Shown here piece by piece: positions 1 through 7,981 of a DNA stretch of 64,000 nucleotides. Location of the stretch: contig JARVGI010000006.1 in the NCBI GenBank assembly GCA_029762625.1, positions 26,992-90,991 of the forward strand. The letters run 5' to 3'. The translations under genes and the position numbers were made by a program. Each line of letters opens with the position of its first letter. Within the stretch, counting starts at the first letter, position 1. The DNA is from Methanomicrobiaceae archaeon. Lineage in GTDB: Archaea; Halobacteriota; Methanomicrobia; Methanomicrobiales; Methanomicrobiaceae. Under the pieces are notes generated by a model. The model did not search any database and was not told the origin of the DNA. It was given only the letters and a program-made list of their open reading frames with translations.

Positions 1-497
1 CCGCCCATATCCTCGTGCCGGCACCCGAACGCCGGATCGCACCAGTCCTCGGTCATGGGGTCGCCGTCGTCGCAATCGAGCGGCATGCCCGTGCACACCC
101 CGCCCTCGTAGACATCATTGACCGTGCAGGCGTTCCCGTCATCGCAGGGCGTCCCGTCCGCAATCCCGCCGCCCATATCCTCGTGCCGGCACCCGAACGC
201 CGGATCGCACCAGTCCTCGGTCATGGGGTCGCCGTCGTCGCAATCCACCAGGTCACCGCCCACGCAGGCGCCGTGCACGTAGACATCATTGACCGTGCAG
301 GCGTTGCCATCGTCGCAGGGCGTGCCGTCGGGGGTGCCGGCGGGGATCTCCTCGTGCCGGCACCCGAACGCCGGATCGCACCAGTCCTCGGTCATGGGGT
401 TGCCGTCATCGCAATCGAGCGGCACGCCCGTGCACACCCCGCCCGCGTAGACGTCGTTGACCGTGCAGGCGTTCCCGTCATCGCAGGGCGTCCCGTC
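1..497 (-). repeat. tandem 168/171-bp repeats coding Cys/Asp-rich modules
   Basis: Three near-identical units begin (reading on the minus strand) at 497, 329 and 158, so the period is 168 then 171 nt, or 56-57 residues. Each starts DGTPCDDGNACT, continues through a variable linker, then DCDDGDPMTEDWCDP and FGCRHE. Six Cys per unit suggest disulfide-bonded extracellular modules, and the Asp-rich loops look calcium-binding. More units may lie outside the window. The third copy is cut by the left edge. Confidence 0.9.
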
Positions 498-3400
498 CGC
501 AGGCAAAGCGGCCTCCTCGTCACCGCCGGAAAAAATGTTCGCAATCTGCTGGGGGATGGAGAAGATGGCTTGCAGGATCCCGGTGATCCAGCCGAACGGG
601 GACGCATCCCGGGCCGGGGTGGCCGCCGCCACGGGCACCGGGGTGGACGCCACCGTGACCGGGCCGGTCTGCATCATCCGCATCACCAGGGCGCCGTCAC
701 CGGCCTCGGTGACCTGCAGGGCCATCCCGGTGTCGATCTCGGTGGCGTCCTCCGCATTGTAGCTCGCCAGGTAGGCGGCCGCCAGGGGCTGCTTCGGCGC
801 CACCACGCCCAGCGAGGGGAGCACGACGGCCTGGTTCGCATCCACCTGCAGGATCGGGGGCTGCACCTGCACCTCCACCACCTGGTGGGGCGTGATGCCG
901 GTCGCCCCGGGGTTCTCGACGACCTCCAGCAAAAGCCGGATGGTGCCCGCCTGGCTGCCGCTCTTCAGTGTGAGCGCCGCCACCCCCTCAGCGTTGGTGC
1001 GCAGGGTGATCGACGATACGGGGGCATCATCACTCGTGGATGACGGCGTGGAGGGGGCGAAGGGCGACTGCGGCTGCTGCTGGCCTGCAAGGGTCGGGGG
1101 TTTGCCGGCCCCGGCGTACTGGACGTGGGCGGGGGTGGCGGGGATGACGGTAAACTCCGGGCCGATGCAGCCCGGCTCGGAGAGCAGAATCACCTTGATT
1201 TTGGCATTGGCGGCAGGCACCCGGCCCATATGGTGCTCGGCCAGGGGCTGGCCCTCCCCGTGGACCATGCTCCCCCCGGCGAAAGTGTAGGAGAGCACCG
1301 GCACGGCGGTGACGTTGCCGTCGGGGAGCACCACCTGCTCCTTGGGGGCGGCCTCGAGCAGGGCGGCGATGGCCGCGGGTGCATACCCGGTGTCCACCGG
1401 CGCCTGCCCGCTCGCGGCCAGCGGATCGAGGGTGAGGGTCTCGGCGGTGGAGGCGAAGTCGGGACTGACGGAATACTGCCAGCGGACGGTCGCCGCCGTA
1501 TCCACGGCCTGCACCTCCGCCGGGCTCACCGTCACCGCCGGGGCGAGGGCCGGATCGAAAGCCTGGAAAGCGGCGGGATCGCGGACGATCTTGTGATATT
1601 GCGCCCACGTCGTATCGGTCGCCGCCAGCGCCGTCTCCACCTGGGAGGGCGACTGCAGGATCTCGGCGGTGCCCACGTTGATCAGGTTGGCCACCTCGAT
1701 CTCCAGGTAGGTCTCGTCGGGCACCTGCAGGGGGTAGGCAGCGCCCGGGCTCCGGGCGGCCAGCACCCTGGTGTCGGCGTGGACGCTCATCACCGCATCC
1801 GCCAGGTCCCGGCGCAGCGCCGGGGCGAGGGTGGCACCCAGGGGCAGGGCGGGGTCCGGCCCGTCGTAGGAGTAGAACAGCGGGGAGGAGGCGATCGAGG
1901 CCTGGGGGAGGGAGAGCCCGCCCTTAGGGGAGAGGTAGACGAAGTAGTTGATATCGGAGAGCGCCCCGCCCGCGTAGGCCTGGGTGAACTCCAGGGTATC
2001 CGCGGTGATCACCTGGCTCATCGCCTCCTGCGTGGAGACGTCGATGTAGCCGGCATAGGTGTAGCCCGGCTGCTCGGCCCGGATGAGGTAGGTCCGCCCC
2101 TGCTGCAGGTTGAGGGCGAAGTTGCCGTTCTGGTCGGTGGTGGTGTAGTCCCAGGGCCGCTGCTGGTCGATGAAGGTGGCGACGCCGCCCGGCGCATCAG
2201 GATCGCCCGCATACCCGAGCTTCTCCCGGTAGAAGACGAAGGCGCCCGCTACCGGCGTGCCGGTGGTGGCGTCGTAGACGGCCCCCTTGAAGGTAGGCAC
2301 GTATTTGGGGATGCCCAGGCTGGTCAGGTACTTGGCCAGCATAGCCGCGGTGACCTGGTCGGCAACTTTCAGCCCCTGGCGCAGGGCCATATCCCGCACC
2401 GCGGGATCGTCGCTTTTGGCCGAATTCCAGTACTGGGGGGTGTTGACCGCCTTCGCCCCTTCCCGGCAGATCTCTGGCACGGAGAGGGATTCAAAGTCCG
2501 CCGCAACCGTCCAGTCCCGGGCGTGGACGTGGTAGGCGGGGTGAGCCCCCGGGTCCCCGATGCCGGTCGCCTGGTCCTCGAAGGGCGCGTGGTAGTACTC
2601 CAGGGTAGCCCAGACGTCATGCTGGTGGTAGATGACGCAGACGTCCTGGGCGAAGTGCGTGGCCCACCCCGCCTGGAAGAGGCTGTCGTACTGCGCCGAC
2701 CGGTGCTCCCAGTAGCGGGGGGTCATGTCGTAGGTGGCGGTGTAGGCCTGCACCGCCGAGTCGAAACGCTCCCCGGCGAGCGTGGCCGCCGAGGGGTAGG
2801 ACGCCCGGATCGCCGGGCTGATGATGATCTTGACCCCGAGCATCCCCACGTTCTGGAGCACCTGGATCCCCTGGAAGATGAAGCCCACGGAGGGCAGGAA
2901 CTGAAGTGCCGTCAGGGCCCCGGATATCACGCCCGAGGAGAGAATGGGGCCGAAGACATCCAGGTAGTACTTGGTGATGGCCGCGGCGTCCAGGCATTCC
3001 AGCCCCTTGCCCACGGGATCGGCGGCGTAGCTGTGGTAGTAGTGGTCCCATCCTGCGGCACAGGTGGGATCGGCCCTGTACACCGGGATCTCGATGGCGC
3101 CCAGCATGGCGGTGGCGTAGACGGTGACCCACCAGCGGCCCTTGTAGTGGTCGGCCCAGGTGGCCCCGTCGGCCAGGGCCTGGAAGTTGTTCGTGTCCGC
3201 GAGGTACGCGGCCCAGTTATCGTAGCCCTTCTCCTGCAGGATCCGGATCCCGTTCTGCAGCAGGTAGACGTGAGCGTCCGGGTTATCGTAGCCCCGCCAC
3301 TCCTTTTGCTGCCAGTCCCACGCCGCGTTCACCTTGGCGGTGAAGATGCAGGACTCGCAGGGTTTCTCGTCCCAGCAATCCGATGAAAAGCAGCAGTCAT

Positions 3401-3506
3401 TCCGGTTATAGTCGGCCCGGGGGGTGTTCCAGGCCGCCGCCGGCGCCATGCACACCAGCATCACCACGAAGTAGACGCTCGCGGCACGCAGCAGTAGATG
3501 TACCAT
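1..3506 (-). CDS. secreted phospholipase-C-like protein with carboxypeptidase-regulatory-like domain and Cys-rich repeats (partial)
   Basis: One frame stays open from the ATG at 3506 to the window edge, about 1168 codons with no stop, so the C-terminus is missing. GGAGG at 3516-3520 lies 9 nt before this ATG and favours it over two upstream ATGs. A signal peptide ends near APAAA-WNTP. Residues about 30-390 resemble the zinc-dependent phospholipase C / S1-P1 nuclease fold: an N-terminal Trp of the mature chain, scattered His and Asp, WDHYYH near 155 and ATHFAQDV near 280. A carboxypeptidase-regulatory-like beta domain follows (KGAVYDATTG to EQPGY, about 405-470), then beta-rich regions, then three Cys-rich tandem repeats from about residue 1004. 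Probably exported and surface-attached or released. The lipase/nuclease assignment is by motif only; enzymatic specificity is unknown. Confidence 0.7.
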   Translation of the reverse strand, partial: MVHLLLRAASVYFVVMLVCMAPAAAWNTPRADYNRNDCCFSSDCWDEKPCESCIFTAKVNAAWDWQQKEWRGYDNPDAHVYLLQNGIRILQEKGYDNWAAYLADTNNFQALADGATWADHYKGRWWVTVYATAMLGAIEIPVYRADPTCAAGWDHYYHSYAADPVGKGLECLDAAAITKYYLDVFGPILSSGVISGALTALQFLPSVGFIFQGIQVLQNVGMLGVKIIISPAIRASYPSAATLAGERFDSAVQAYTATYDMTPRYWEHRSAQYDSLFQAGWATHFAQDVCVIYHQHDVWATLEYYHAPFEDQATGIGDPGAHPAYHVHARDWTVAADFESLSVPEICREGAKAVNTPQYWNSAKSDDPAVRDMALRQGLKVADQVTAAMLAKYLTSLGIPKYVPTFKGAVYDATTGTPVAGAFVFYREKLGYAGDPDAPGGVATFIDQQRPWDYTTTDQNGNFALNLQQGRTYLIRAEQPGYTYAGYIDVSTQEAMSQVITADTLEFTQAYAGGALSDINYFVYLSPKGGLSLPQASIASSPLFYSYDGPDPALPLGATLAPALRRDLADAVMSVHADTRVLAARSPGAAYPLQVPDETYLEIEVANLINVGTAEILQSPSQVETALAATDTTWAQYHKIVRDPAAFQAFDPALAPAVTVSPAEVQAVDTAATVRWQYSVSPDFASTAETLTLDPLAASGQAPVDTGYAPAAIAALLEAAPKEQVVLPDGNVTAVPVLSYTFAGGSMVHGEGQPLAEHHMGRVPAANAKIKVILLSEPGCIGPEFTVIPATPAHVQYAGAGKPPTLAGQQQPQSPFAPSTPSSTSDDAPVSSITLRTNAEGVAALTLKSGSQAGTIRLLLEVVENPGATGITPHQVVEVQVQPPILQVDANQAVVLPSLGVVAPKQPLAAAYLASYNAEDATEIDTGMALQVTEAGDGALVMRMMQTGPVTVASTPVPVAAATPARDASPFGWITGILQAIFSIPQQIANIFSGGDEEAALPADGTPCDDGNACTVNDVYAGGVCTGVPLDCDDGNPMTEDWCDPAFGCRHEEIPAGTPDGTPCDDGNACTVNDVYVHGACVGGDLVDCDDGDPMTEDWCDPAFGCRHEDMGGGIADGTPCDDGNACTVNDVYEGGVCTGMPLDCDDGDPMTEDWCDPAFGCRHEDMG

Positions 3507-3544
3507 GCACATGCCCCTCCTGAACAGGAGTGATGTCATGGTCA

Positions 3545-3560
3545 GTATTAAAAACCGTGA
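3545..3560 (-). promoter_or_regulatory. candidate TATA promoter of the secreted protein gene
   Basis: On the minus strand the sequence GGTTTTTAATAC lies about 40 nt before the ATG at 3506, within an AT-rich patch unlike the surrounding GC-rich DNA. An archaeal TATA box here would give a leader of roughly 15-20 nt that contains the GGAGG. Confidence 0.4.
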
Positions 3561-3900
3561 ATTGATTTTTTGGGAAAAACACGGATTTGACGGGAGAATG
3601 TGCGCGAAGTAGGGTCGTTTTTGGGTTCGTTTCGCGGGGGTGCGGGATGCGGAGACGGCAGGATCCGGCGACGCCTGCAGGAGGGGGGAAGAGCTGCAGT
3701 GATCCGCTCCATCTCGCTCCCCTGCCCGGGAGGGCTTCATTCCCGGGCGCTGTGGCGAGGGAGGGAAAAGGTCATCTCCCATGACGCTCGGAGAGGTACT
3801 GATGAACGGCCGGGCCCTGCTCCTCGTCGCCGTGCTTCCATGTGGCGATGGTTGTGTACGCGGGGGATTATCCTTGATTTCTTTTTCGGAGGGGAGAGAA
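3561..3900. other. intergenic stretch without a convincing gene
   Basis: About 340 nt between the promoter of the secreted protein and the HicB relic. Short open frames on the plus strand overlap one another and show no recognisable motif. The only clear signal is the Shine-Dalgarno-like GGAGGGGAG just before position 3902, which belongs to the HicB relic. Confidence 0.5.
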
Positions 3901-3901
3901 A

Positions 3902-4086
3902 ATGTCAAGCCTGAATTATCGCGTTCTGTTGCAAAAAGAAGCCGAGGGTCTGTACACAACGGGTATGCCATACCTCTCTGGCAGCATCACCCCCAGGGGC
4001 CGACGATGAAGGACAATGGTACGGCGAGAGAGGCGAATGAGCTCGCCGTCGAGGATATCCTTGGGAAGGGAAAGGAGAGACCCTGA
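3902..4086 (+). pseudogene. HicB-type antitoxin relic, frameshifted
   Basis: An ATG at 3902 with GGAGGGGAG upstream opens MSSLNYRVLLQKEAEGLY, the typical N-terminal strand of HicB (partial RNase-H fold), followed by MPYLSGSITP in place of the usual VPxLPGCxT. That frame stops at 4007-4009. A different frame continues the family pattern (REANELAVEDILGKGKERP, matching the usual AxEAIELYxEDLxxxGxxIP helix) to a stop at 4084-4086. I infer one ancestral HicB with a frameshift near 4000. The C-terminal DNA-binding part and any HicA toxin partner are not seen. Family assignment is by motif, and a functional short protein is unlikely. Confidence 0.6.
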
Positions 4087-4106
4087 GGGGATCGAGGCTG
4101 AACCGC

Positions 4107-5507
4107 CTACTCCGGCCTCCGGTTGCCGGAACCAGTACTAAAATCTTCCAGCACGCTCTGTGACTTGTGCCGGTTTTCTCCATCGGCCGCCTCATTCCAC
4201 AGCGAGCACTTCTCGTTGAAGATGAATATGAACTCCCGGCCCCGCTTCTCCTGGATGAGAAAGCCGAGATCCGCCAGGTGGATCAGGTCGGTCCGGGCCG
4301 TCTGGTAGACCACATCGAACATCTGCATGATCTCCCTGATGGTGAAGAACTCATCGCTGTGCTCCATCATATAGCGGAGAATCGCCGCCTGGCGGGCGTT
4401 GATATCCCTGATCTCTTTGATGATCGCCTTCGTGGCATTCTGTTCCGTCTGTTTTCGTTCCAGGTAGGCGAGCAGGTCGTGGAGTGCCTCGGTGATGCAG
4501 GTGATATTGAAGTTGATGAAATAGGTCAGGTCCATGTCGTCGTACTCGGTGTAGAGGTAGGCGAGGGCGTACTTCTTCTTTGACCGGAGGATGATCCTTG
4601 AGATGGACATGTACTCGAACAGCCAGTAGCCCCGCGAGAGGACATACCAGTAAAAGATAGTCCGGGCCGTCCTGCCGTTGCCGTCGTTGAAAGGATGAAT
4701 ATCGCCGATCAGGTAGTGGAGAATGATGCCTTTGATAATGGGGTGGACATAGGTGTCTGCCGCCGGCCCCGCCTCTTCATCGTCATTCGCGAAGGTGCAC
4801 AACTCTTCGATTAGGGCAGCGATCTGCGCATAATCCGGCGGCTGGTGGTAGACCACCCCGGATACGGGATCGCCCACGACGATATCATTGCTCGTCCGGA
4901 ACCGCCCGACATGCAGGTCATCGATGGTTTCCCTGGTGACGAGGCGGTGGATATCGAGCATGAGTTCCGGTGTCAGGGGTTCATCCTTGTGGGCGAGAAT
5001 GAACTTCATCGCCTCGTAGTTGTTGATGACCATCTGCTCGCCCTCGGTCTTTGGTTTCTGACCCCGCCTCAGCATTTTTTTTGCATGGATGCGGGTGGTG
5101 GCCGCACCCTCGAGAATACTGGAGGCGATAGCCTCCTCCATGAGGGAATTGATGATATACGATTGTTCAAGGCGAATGGTCTTGTTGTGAATGCGAATGG
5201 TCCCCGAGAGATACTGATCGAACTCGTGAAGGCTGCGGATAATGGTCGGGGTGAGAGTATAGGCCATGGGAAGCGACCGGTAGGGGACGTGCTCGAACCG
5301 CATCATCCTGATGAATTTCATGAGAGCCCACACCATTTTGCGCCGTTCCGGATCCTTTATACGGTATTTCAATTCGTCCCAGTAGAGATAGCGGCGGTTA
5401 TATTCGGCTGCATCGCTCCGCAGTGTGGCATCATCCAGGGCAGAATGAGTAAATTCCCCAAGGATCTGGTCCAGGTCGAGGGGTGGTTTTTCGGGAAGCG
5501 ATTTCAC
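4107..5507 (-). CDS. Fic-family protein (AMP-transferase type) with winged helix
   Basis: 466 residues. The Fic catalytic motif HPFNDGNGRTAR (about 271-282) is intact, with the catalytic His and both phosphate-binding Gly/Asn. The upstream SSILEG (about 129-134) fits the inhibitory S/TxxxE motif, so the enzyme is probably self-inhibited. A C-terminal winged helix (about 365-445) suggests DNA binding, as in other archaeal Fic-HTH proteins. The start is GTG at 5507; no clear Shine-Dalgarno is present and the promoter elements lie close by, so the leader is short. Fic enzymes typically transfer AMP to a hydroxyl of a target protein, but this target is unknown. Two long operator-like repeats precede the gene and suggest autoregulation. 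Confidence 0.9.
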   Translation of the reverse strand: MKSLPEKPPLDLDQILGEFTHSALDDATLRSDAAEYNRRYLYWDELKYRIKDPERRKMVWALMKFIRMMRFEHVPYRSLPMAYTLTPTIIRSLHEFDQYLSGTIRIHNKTIRLEQSYIINSLMEEAIASSILEGAATTRIHAKKMLRRGQKPKTEGEQMVINNYEAMKFILAHKDEPLTPELMLDIHRLVTRETIDDLHVGRFRTSNDIVVGDPVSGVVYHQPPDYAQIAALIEELCTFANDDEEAGPAADTYVHPIIKGIILHYLIGDIHPFNDGNGRTARTIFYWYVLSRGYWLFEYMSISRIILRSKKKYALAYLYTEYDDMDLTYFINFNITCITEALHDLLAYLERKQTEQNATKAIIKEIRDINARQAAILRYMMEHSDEFFTIREIMQMFDVVYQTARTDLIHLADLGFLIQEKRGREFIFIFNEKCSLWNEAADGENRHKSQSVLEDFSTGSGNRRPE

Positions 5508-5525
5508 GAGGCGGTCAACTTAAAT

Positions 5526-5561
5526 ACTAATTTAGTATATTTTAGTATTTATTAGTAGTTC
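5526..5561 (-). promoter_or_regulatory. Fic promoter repeat, proximal copy
   Basis: A 36-bp AT-rich element identical to the copy at 5591-5626. On the minus strand it carries three TACTAA hexamers exactly 10 nt apart, and its ends form an inverted repeat ACTAAT/ATTAGT. It covers the expected TATA position for the GTG at 5507, so a bound protein would block transcription. The Fic protein's own winged helix is the obvious candidate ligand (inference). Confidence 0.75.
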
Positions 5562-5590
5562 ATCTTCGCACGCGGAACGTTTCACCAACT

Positions 5591-5626
5591 ACTAATTTAG
5601 TATATTTTAGTATTTATTAGTAGTTC
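5591..5626 (-). promoter_or_regulatory. Fic promoter repeat, distal copy
   Basis: Identical 36-bp copy of the element at 5526-5561, starting 65 bp away, about six helical turns. The same three 10-nt phased TACTAA hexamers are present. It lies upstream of any TATA box needed for the Fic gene and so looks like a second operator for cooperative binding. Confidence 0.75.
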
Positions 5627-5790
5627 GCCATCGGCTGGCAGTTCACGATCGTCCCGATACACTTCCTGTGCAACGGAAGCAATGCTCCGGAATGATTCAT
5701 TGAGAGGCGCGGTACTGCGCAGGGAGACTGTTTCAATCCATGCAAAGCAGGCTGCCGGAATGCTCCCGCAAGGGAAACGGCAATCCCGGA

Positions 5791-5800
5791 AATGTATAGA
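5791..5800 (+). promoter_or_regulatory. TATA box of membrane protein gene
   Basis: AATGTATAGA centred about 28 nt before the ATG at 5825, which has no Shine-Dalgarno. The geometry fits a leaderless archaeal transcript. Confidence 0.4.
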
Positions 5801-5824
5801 AAACCCTGATTATGACTGTGCACC

Positions 5825-6249
5825 ATGACGATCGAGGTGATACCCACCAGAATCGCAGGGCTTGTGGCAGCAGTGGTATGGTTTGTGGTTGCCGGCACCC
5901 TCTACATGAACCCGGTGGTGGCGGGGATCTACCAGCGCCTGGGAACGTCGCCGGCCGTGAAACACTGGCGCGACACCAGGACATGGCTGGCGAACACCTT
6001 TCTGCATGCCGTGCTGGTGCGATGCCTGATCTTCGCCTTCGTGTATGCGTTCGTCCGGCCGGCCCTCCCCGGTGACGTGGTGCCTGTAGCGGTATCCTTC
6101 GGGCTCATCCTGGTGGTGGTGAAGATCATTCCGCGGTTTCTCGATATGTGGATGCAATCGTCCTATCCCCCAAACTGCTGGGCATCGAGTTCATCAACGG
6201 CACCATCGGCAGTTTTCTCATCGCCGTGGTGTTCGCCATGATCCTGTGA
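5825..6249 (+). pseudogene. small multi-pass membrane protein, frameshifted near the end
   Basis: The frame from ATG 5825 encodes about 118 residues with hydrophobic helices (IAGLVAAVVWFVVAG, LVRCLIFAFVYAFV, VAVSFGLILVVVKII), resembling DUF1761-like small membrane proteins. At a run of five C near 6171-6175 the frame loses sense (it ends at 6241 in Ser/Pro-rich nonsense). A neighbouring frame gives a good final helix, KLLGIEFINGTIGSFLIAVV, ending at the TGA 6247-6249. Either a true frameshift mutation or a base-call error in the C run. The restored protein would be about 140 residues. Function unknown. Confidence 0.6.
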
Positions 6250-6331
6250 ATGCCGCAGGCACCAGGTCCCAATGATGTTTCAGGGCGGCATGCGCGCTGC
6301 GAGAAACCGGTACGATGGGTGGTGTATTCGG

Positions 6332-6345
6332 AAAAAATGAAAAAA
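6332..6345 (-). terminator. T-rich terminator after tRNA-Thr
   Basis: Two T6 runs on the minus strand immediately 3' of the tRNA, the usual archaeal poly-T termination signal. Confidence 0.6.
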
Positions 6346-6347
6346 TA

Positions 6348-6419
6348 AGCCGCTGGAGGGATTCGAACCCCCGGCCTGCTGATTACGAATCAGCCGCTAT
6401 ACCACTAAGCCACAGCGGC
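6348..6419 (-). tRNA. tRNA-Thr (anticodon CGU)
   Basis: Cloverleaf on the minus strand: acceptor GCCGCTG pairs perfectly with CAGCGGC, discriminator U as expected for archaeal tRNA-Thr, D arm with AGTGGTAT loop, anticodon stem GCTGA/TCAGC with loop TTCGTAA, five-nt variable loop, T arm GGGGG-TTCGAAT-CCCTC. The 3' CCA is not encoded. No intron. The gene stands alone and ends in a T-rich terminator. Confidence 0.95.
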
Positions 6420-6570
6420 ACGTGCTTTATTACGTTGGTCGCCGGGGGTCAAAAAAGTATCAGTCCGGCGGGAGGGGGGCCGGGCCCTGTCCACCGGGAG
6501 CCCGCCGTCCGTCGCCCGGGGCCGTGATGCCCGGCACCGCGTTCAAATACCCATCCGTCGTATCCTCTCC

Positions 6571-7236
6571 ATGCCTCCCCGGGTGATCATTCACACTACG
6601 GTCAGCCTCGATGGTGCGGTGATCGGCTTCGATATCGACATCGGGCTGCACTACGAGAAGCTCCTCTCCTACCATCCCGATGCCCTGCTCGTGGGCTCGA
6701 CCACGGCGAAGACCGGGATCGAATTGTTCCTGGATATCCACGAACCGGAGGTGCCTGCCGACCGCCACCGGCCCCCGCAGGATCCCGCCGACAAGCGGCC
6801 CATCGGGGTGTTCGTGGACAGCCGGGGGGTGCTGCACGGCCTCCTGCACTTCTACCGGCGGCTCGAGCATACCCGGGACGTGGTGGTGCTCGTCTCGGAG
6901 ACTACGCCGGAGGAGTACCTCGCCTACCTGCAAGAAAGGGAGTACCCCTCCATCCGCTGTGGGGCGGAGCGGGTGGATCTTGCGGCGGCGCTGGGGGAGC
7001 TCGCGGGGCGGTTCGGGGTGGAGACCGTGGTCTCTGACAGCGGCAGCGACCTGAACGCCGCCCTGATGGAGCAGTGGATCGCCGACGAGATCAGCCTCAT
7101 CGTCACCCCGGCCATCGCAGGGGCCGGGCAGAAGACGCTCTTTGGCTCGGTGCGGACCCCCCGCACCATGGAGCTCATCTCGTCCGCCGAACTCGGGGAG
7201 GGGAGGATGCACCTCCGGTACCGGTTCCGGAGGTAG
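6571..7236 (+). CDS. RibD C-terminal-like reductase
   Basis: 221 residues. The start VIIHTTVSLDGAV and the later DLNAALMEQWIADEISLIVTP match the RibD-C / dihydrofolate-reductase-like fold that in archaea includes the 2,5-diamino-6-ribosylaminopyrimidinone 5'-phosphate reductase of riboflavin and F420 precursor synthesis. The usual glycine pair of the NADPH site (GGG) is replaced by DSGSD, so this may be a side branch rather than the riboflavin enzyme. TTCAAATACC about 25 nt before the ATG and no Shine-Dalgarno suggest a leaderless mRNA. Its 3' end overlaps the convergent carotenoid gene by 62 bp. Confidence 0.75.
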   Translation: MPPRVIIHTTVSLDGAVIGFDIDIGLHYEKLLSYHPDALLVGSTTAKTGIELFLDIHEPEVPADRHRPPQDPADKRPIGVFVDSRGVLHGLLHFYRRLEHTRDVVVLVSETTPEEYLAYLQEREYPSIRCGAERVDLAAALGELAGRFGVETVVSDSGSDLNAALMEQWIADEISLIVTPAIAGAGQKTLFGSVRTPRTMELISSAELGEGRMHLRYRFRR

Positions 7237-7981
7237 GCGGCGTCCCGGAGGGCCGGGTGCAGGCGCGGATCAGCAGGCCGATGAGCAGGAGGGCAATGGC
7301 CACCGGGAGGATGATCCCCTCCCGAAGGAGGTAGCCGCTCCAGAAGGCGAGGATGAGGAGCAGGCTTGCAGCCACCGCCAGGGGGACGGGCTCGCCCGCC
7401 GCGAAGCGGTCCCGGACGGCGGCATGGAAGAGGGCGGCGTAGAGAGCCCCGGTGAGCGCCCAGCCTGCGAAGTTGACCGCGGGGATGCCGTAGTAGAGGC
7501 CCGGAGACTCCCAGATCCAGAACCCGGCGTGGACCGCCGCCGGGTCGATGACCAGGTCGATGGCCACAGTAAGCAGGGCGGTCGCGGAAACGAACCTGCG
7601 CCAGTCCGTGCCCGCCAGCCGGCTGGCCAGGGTCACCGAGCCGAGCAGCATGGGCAGGTAGGCGAAGGCCACCGTCCAGGGCACCAGCCCGAAGAGGGGC
7701 TCGCCCAGGGTGCCGGCGTACTCGAAGGCGCCATAGGGAAACCCGGTGGCCACGGCGAAGCCCTCCACCACCAGAGGGAGGAGGCTGAAGACGAAGAGGA
7801 GGAACAGGCCCCGCACCGCTCCCAGCCAGCGCACCAGGGCGGCATAGGAGGGCAACGCCATAGCCACCACGAAGCCTGCCGAGACGGCGGGGGAGTCCAT
7901 CTCCCCCCCGAAGCGGACGAAGACCAGCCCCACCACGAAGAAGATCAGGGCCGTGAGAAAGACGACCCGGCGGGGGTGCAT
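7175..7981 (-). CDS. cruF: carotenoid biosynthesis membrane protein, CruF-like hydratase
   Basis: 268 residues with about seven hydrophobic helices. The pattern FPYGAFEYAGTLG, PWTVAFAYLPMLLGS and DLVIDPAAV..GFWIWES belongs to the carotenoid_synth family (PF04240), which includes bisanhydrobacterioruberin hydratase of haloarchaea and CruF of bacteria. In haloarchaea the enzyme adds water to the ends of the C50 chain. It is the last gene of a four-gene operon and overlaps the preceding prenyltransferase stop by one base (TGATG). Its C-terminal 20 residues (TRPSGTPP onward) overlap the convergent reductase gene and look low-complexity. Confidence 0.85.
   Translation of the reverse strand: MHPRRVVFLTALIFFVVGLVFVRFGGEMDSPAVSAGFVVAMALPSYAALVRWLGAVRGLFLLFVFSLLPLVVEGFAVATGFPYGAFEYAGTLGEPLFGLVPWTVAFAYLPMLLGSVTLASRLAGTDWRRFVSATALLTVAIDLVIDPAAVHAGFWIWESPGLYYGIPAVNFAGWALTGALYAALFHAAVRDRFAAGEPVPLAVAASLLLILAFWSGYLLREGIILPVAIALLLIGLLIRACTRPSGTPPTSGTGTGGASSPPRVRRTR

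Noticed and set aside
1-497. CRISPR or insertion-sequence repeats at the left edge
   Set aside because: The 168/171-bp period keeps the reading frame and encodes Cys-rich modules.
1125-3386. 753-residue plus-strand open frame
   Set aside because: It is antisense to the secreted protein, Arg/Gly/His-rich and has no motif; typical of GC-rich shadow frames.
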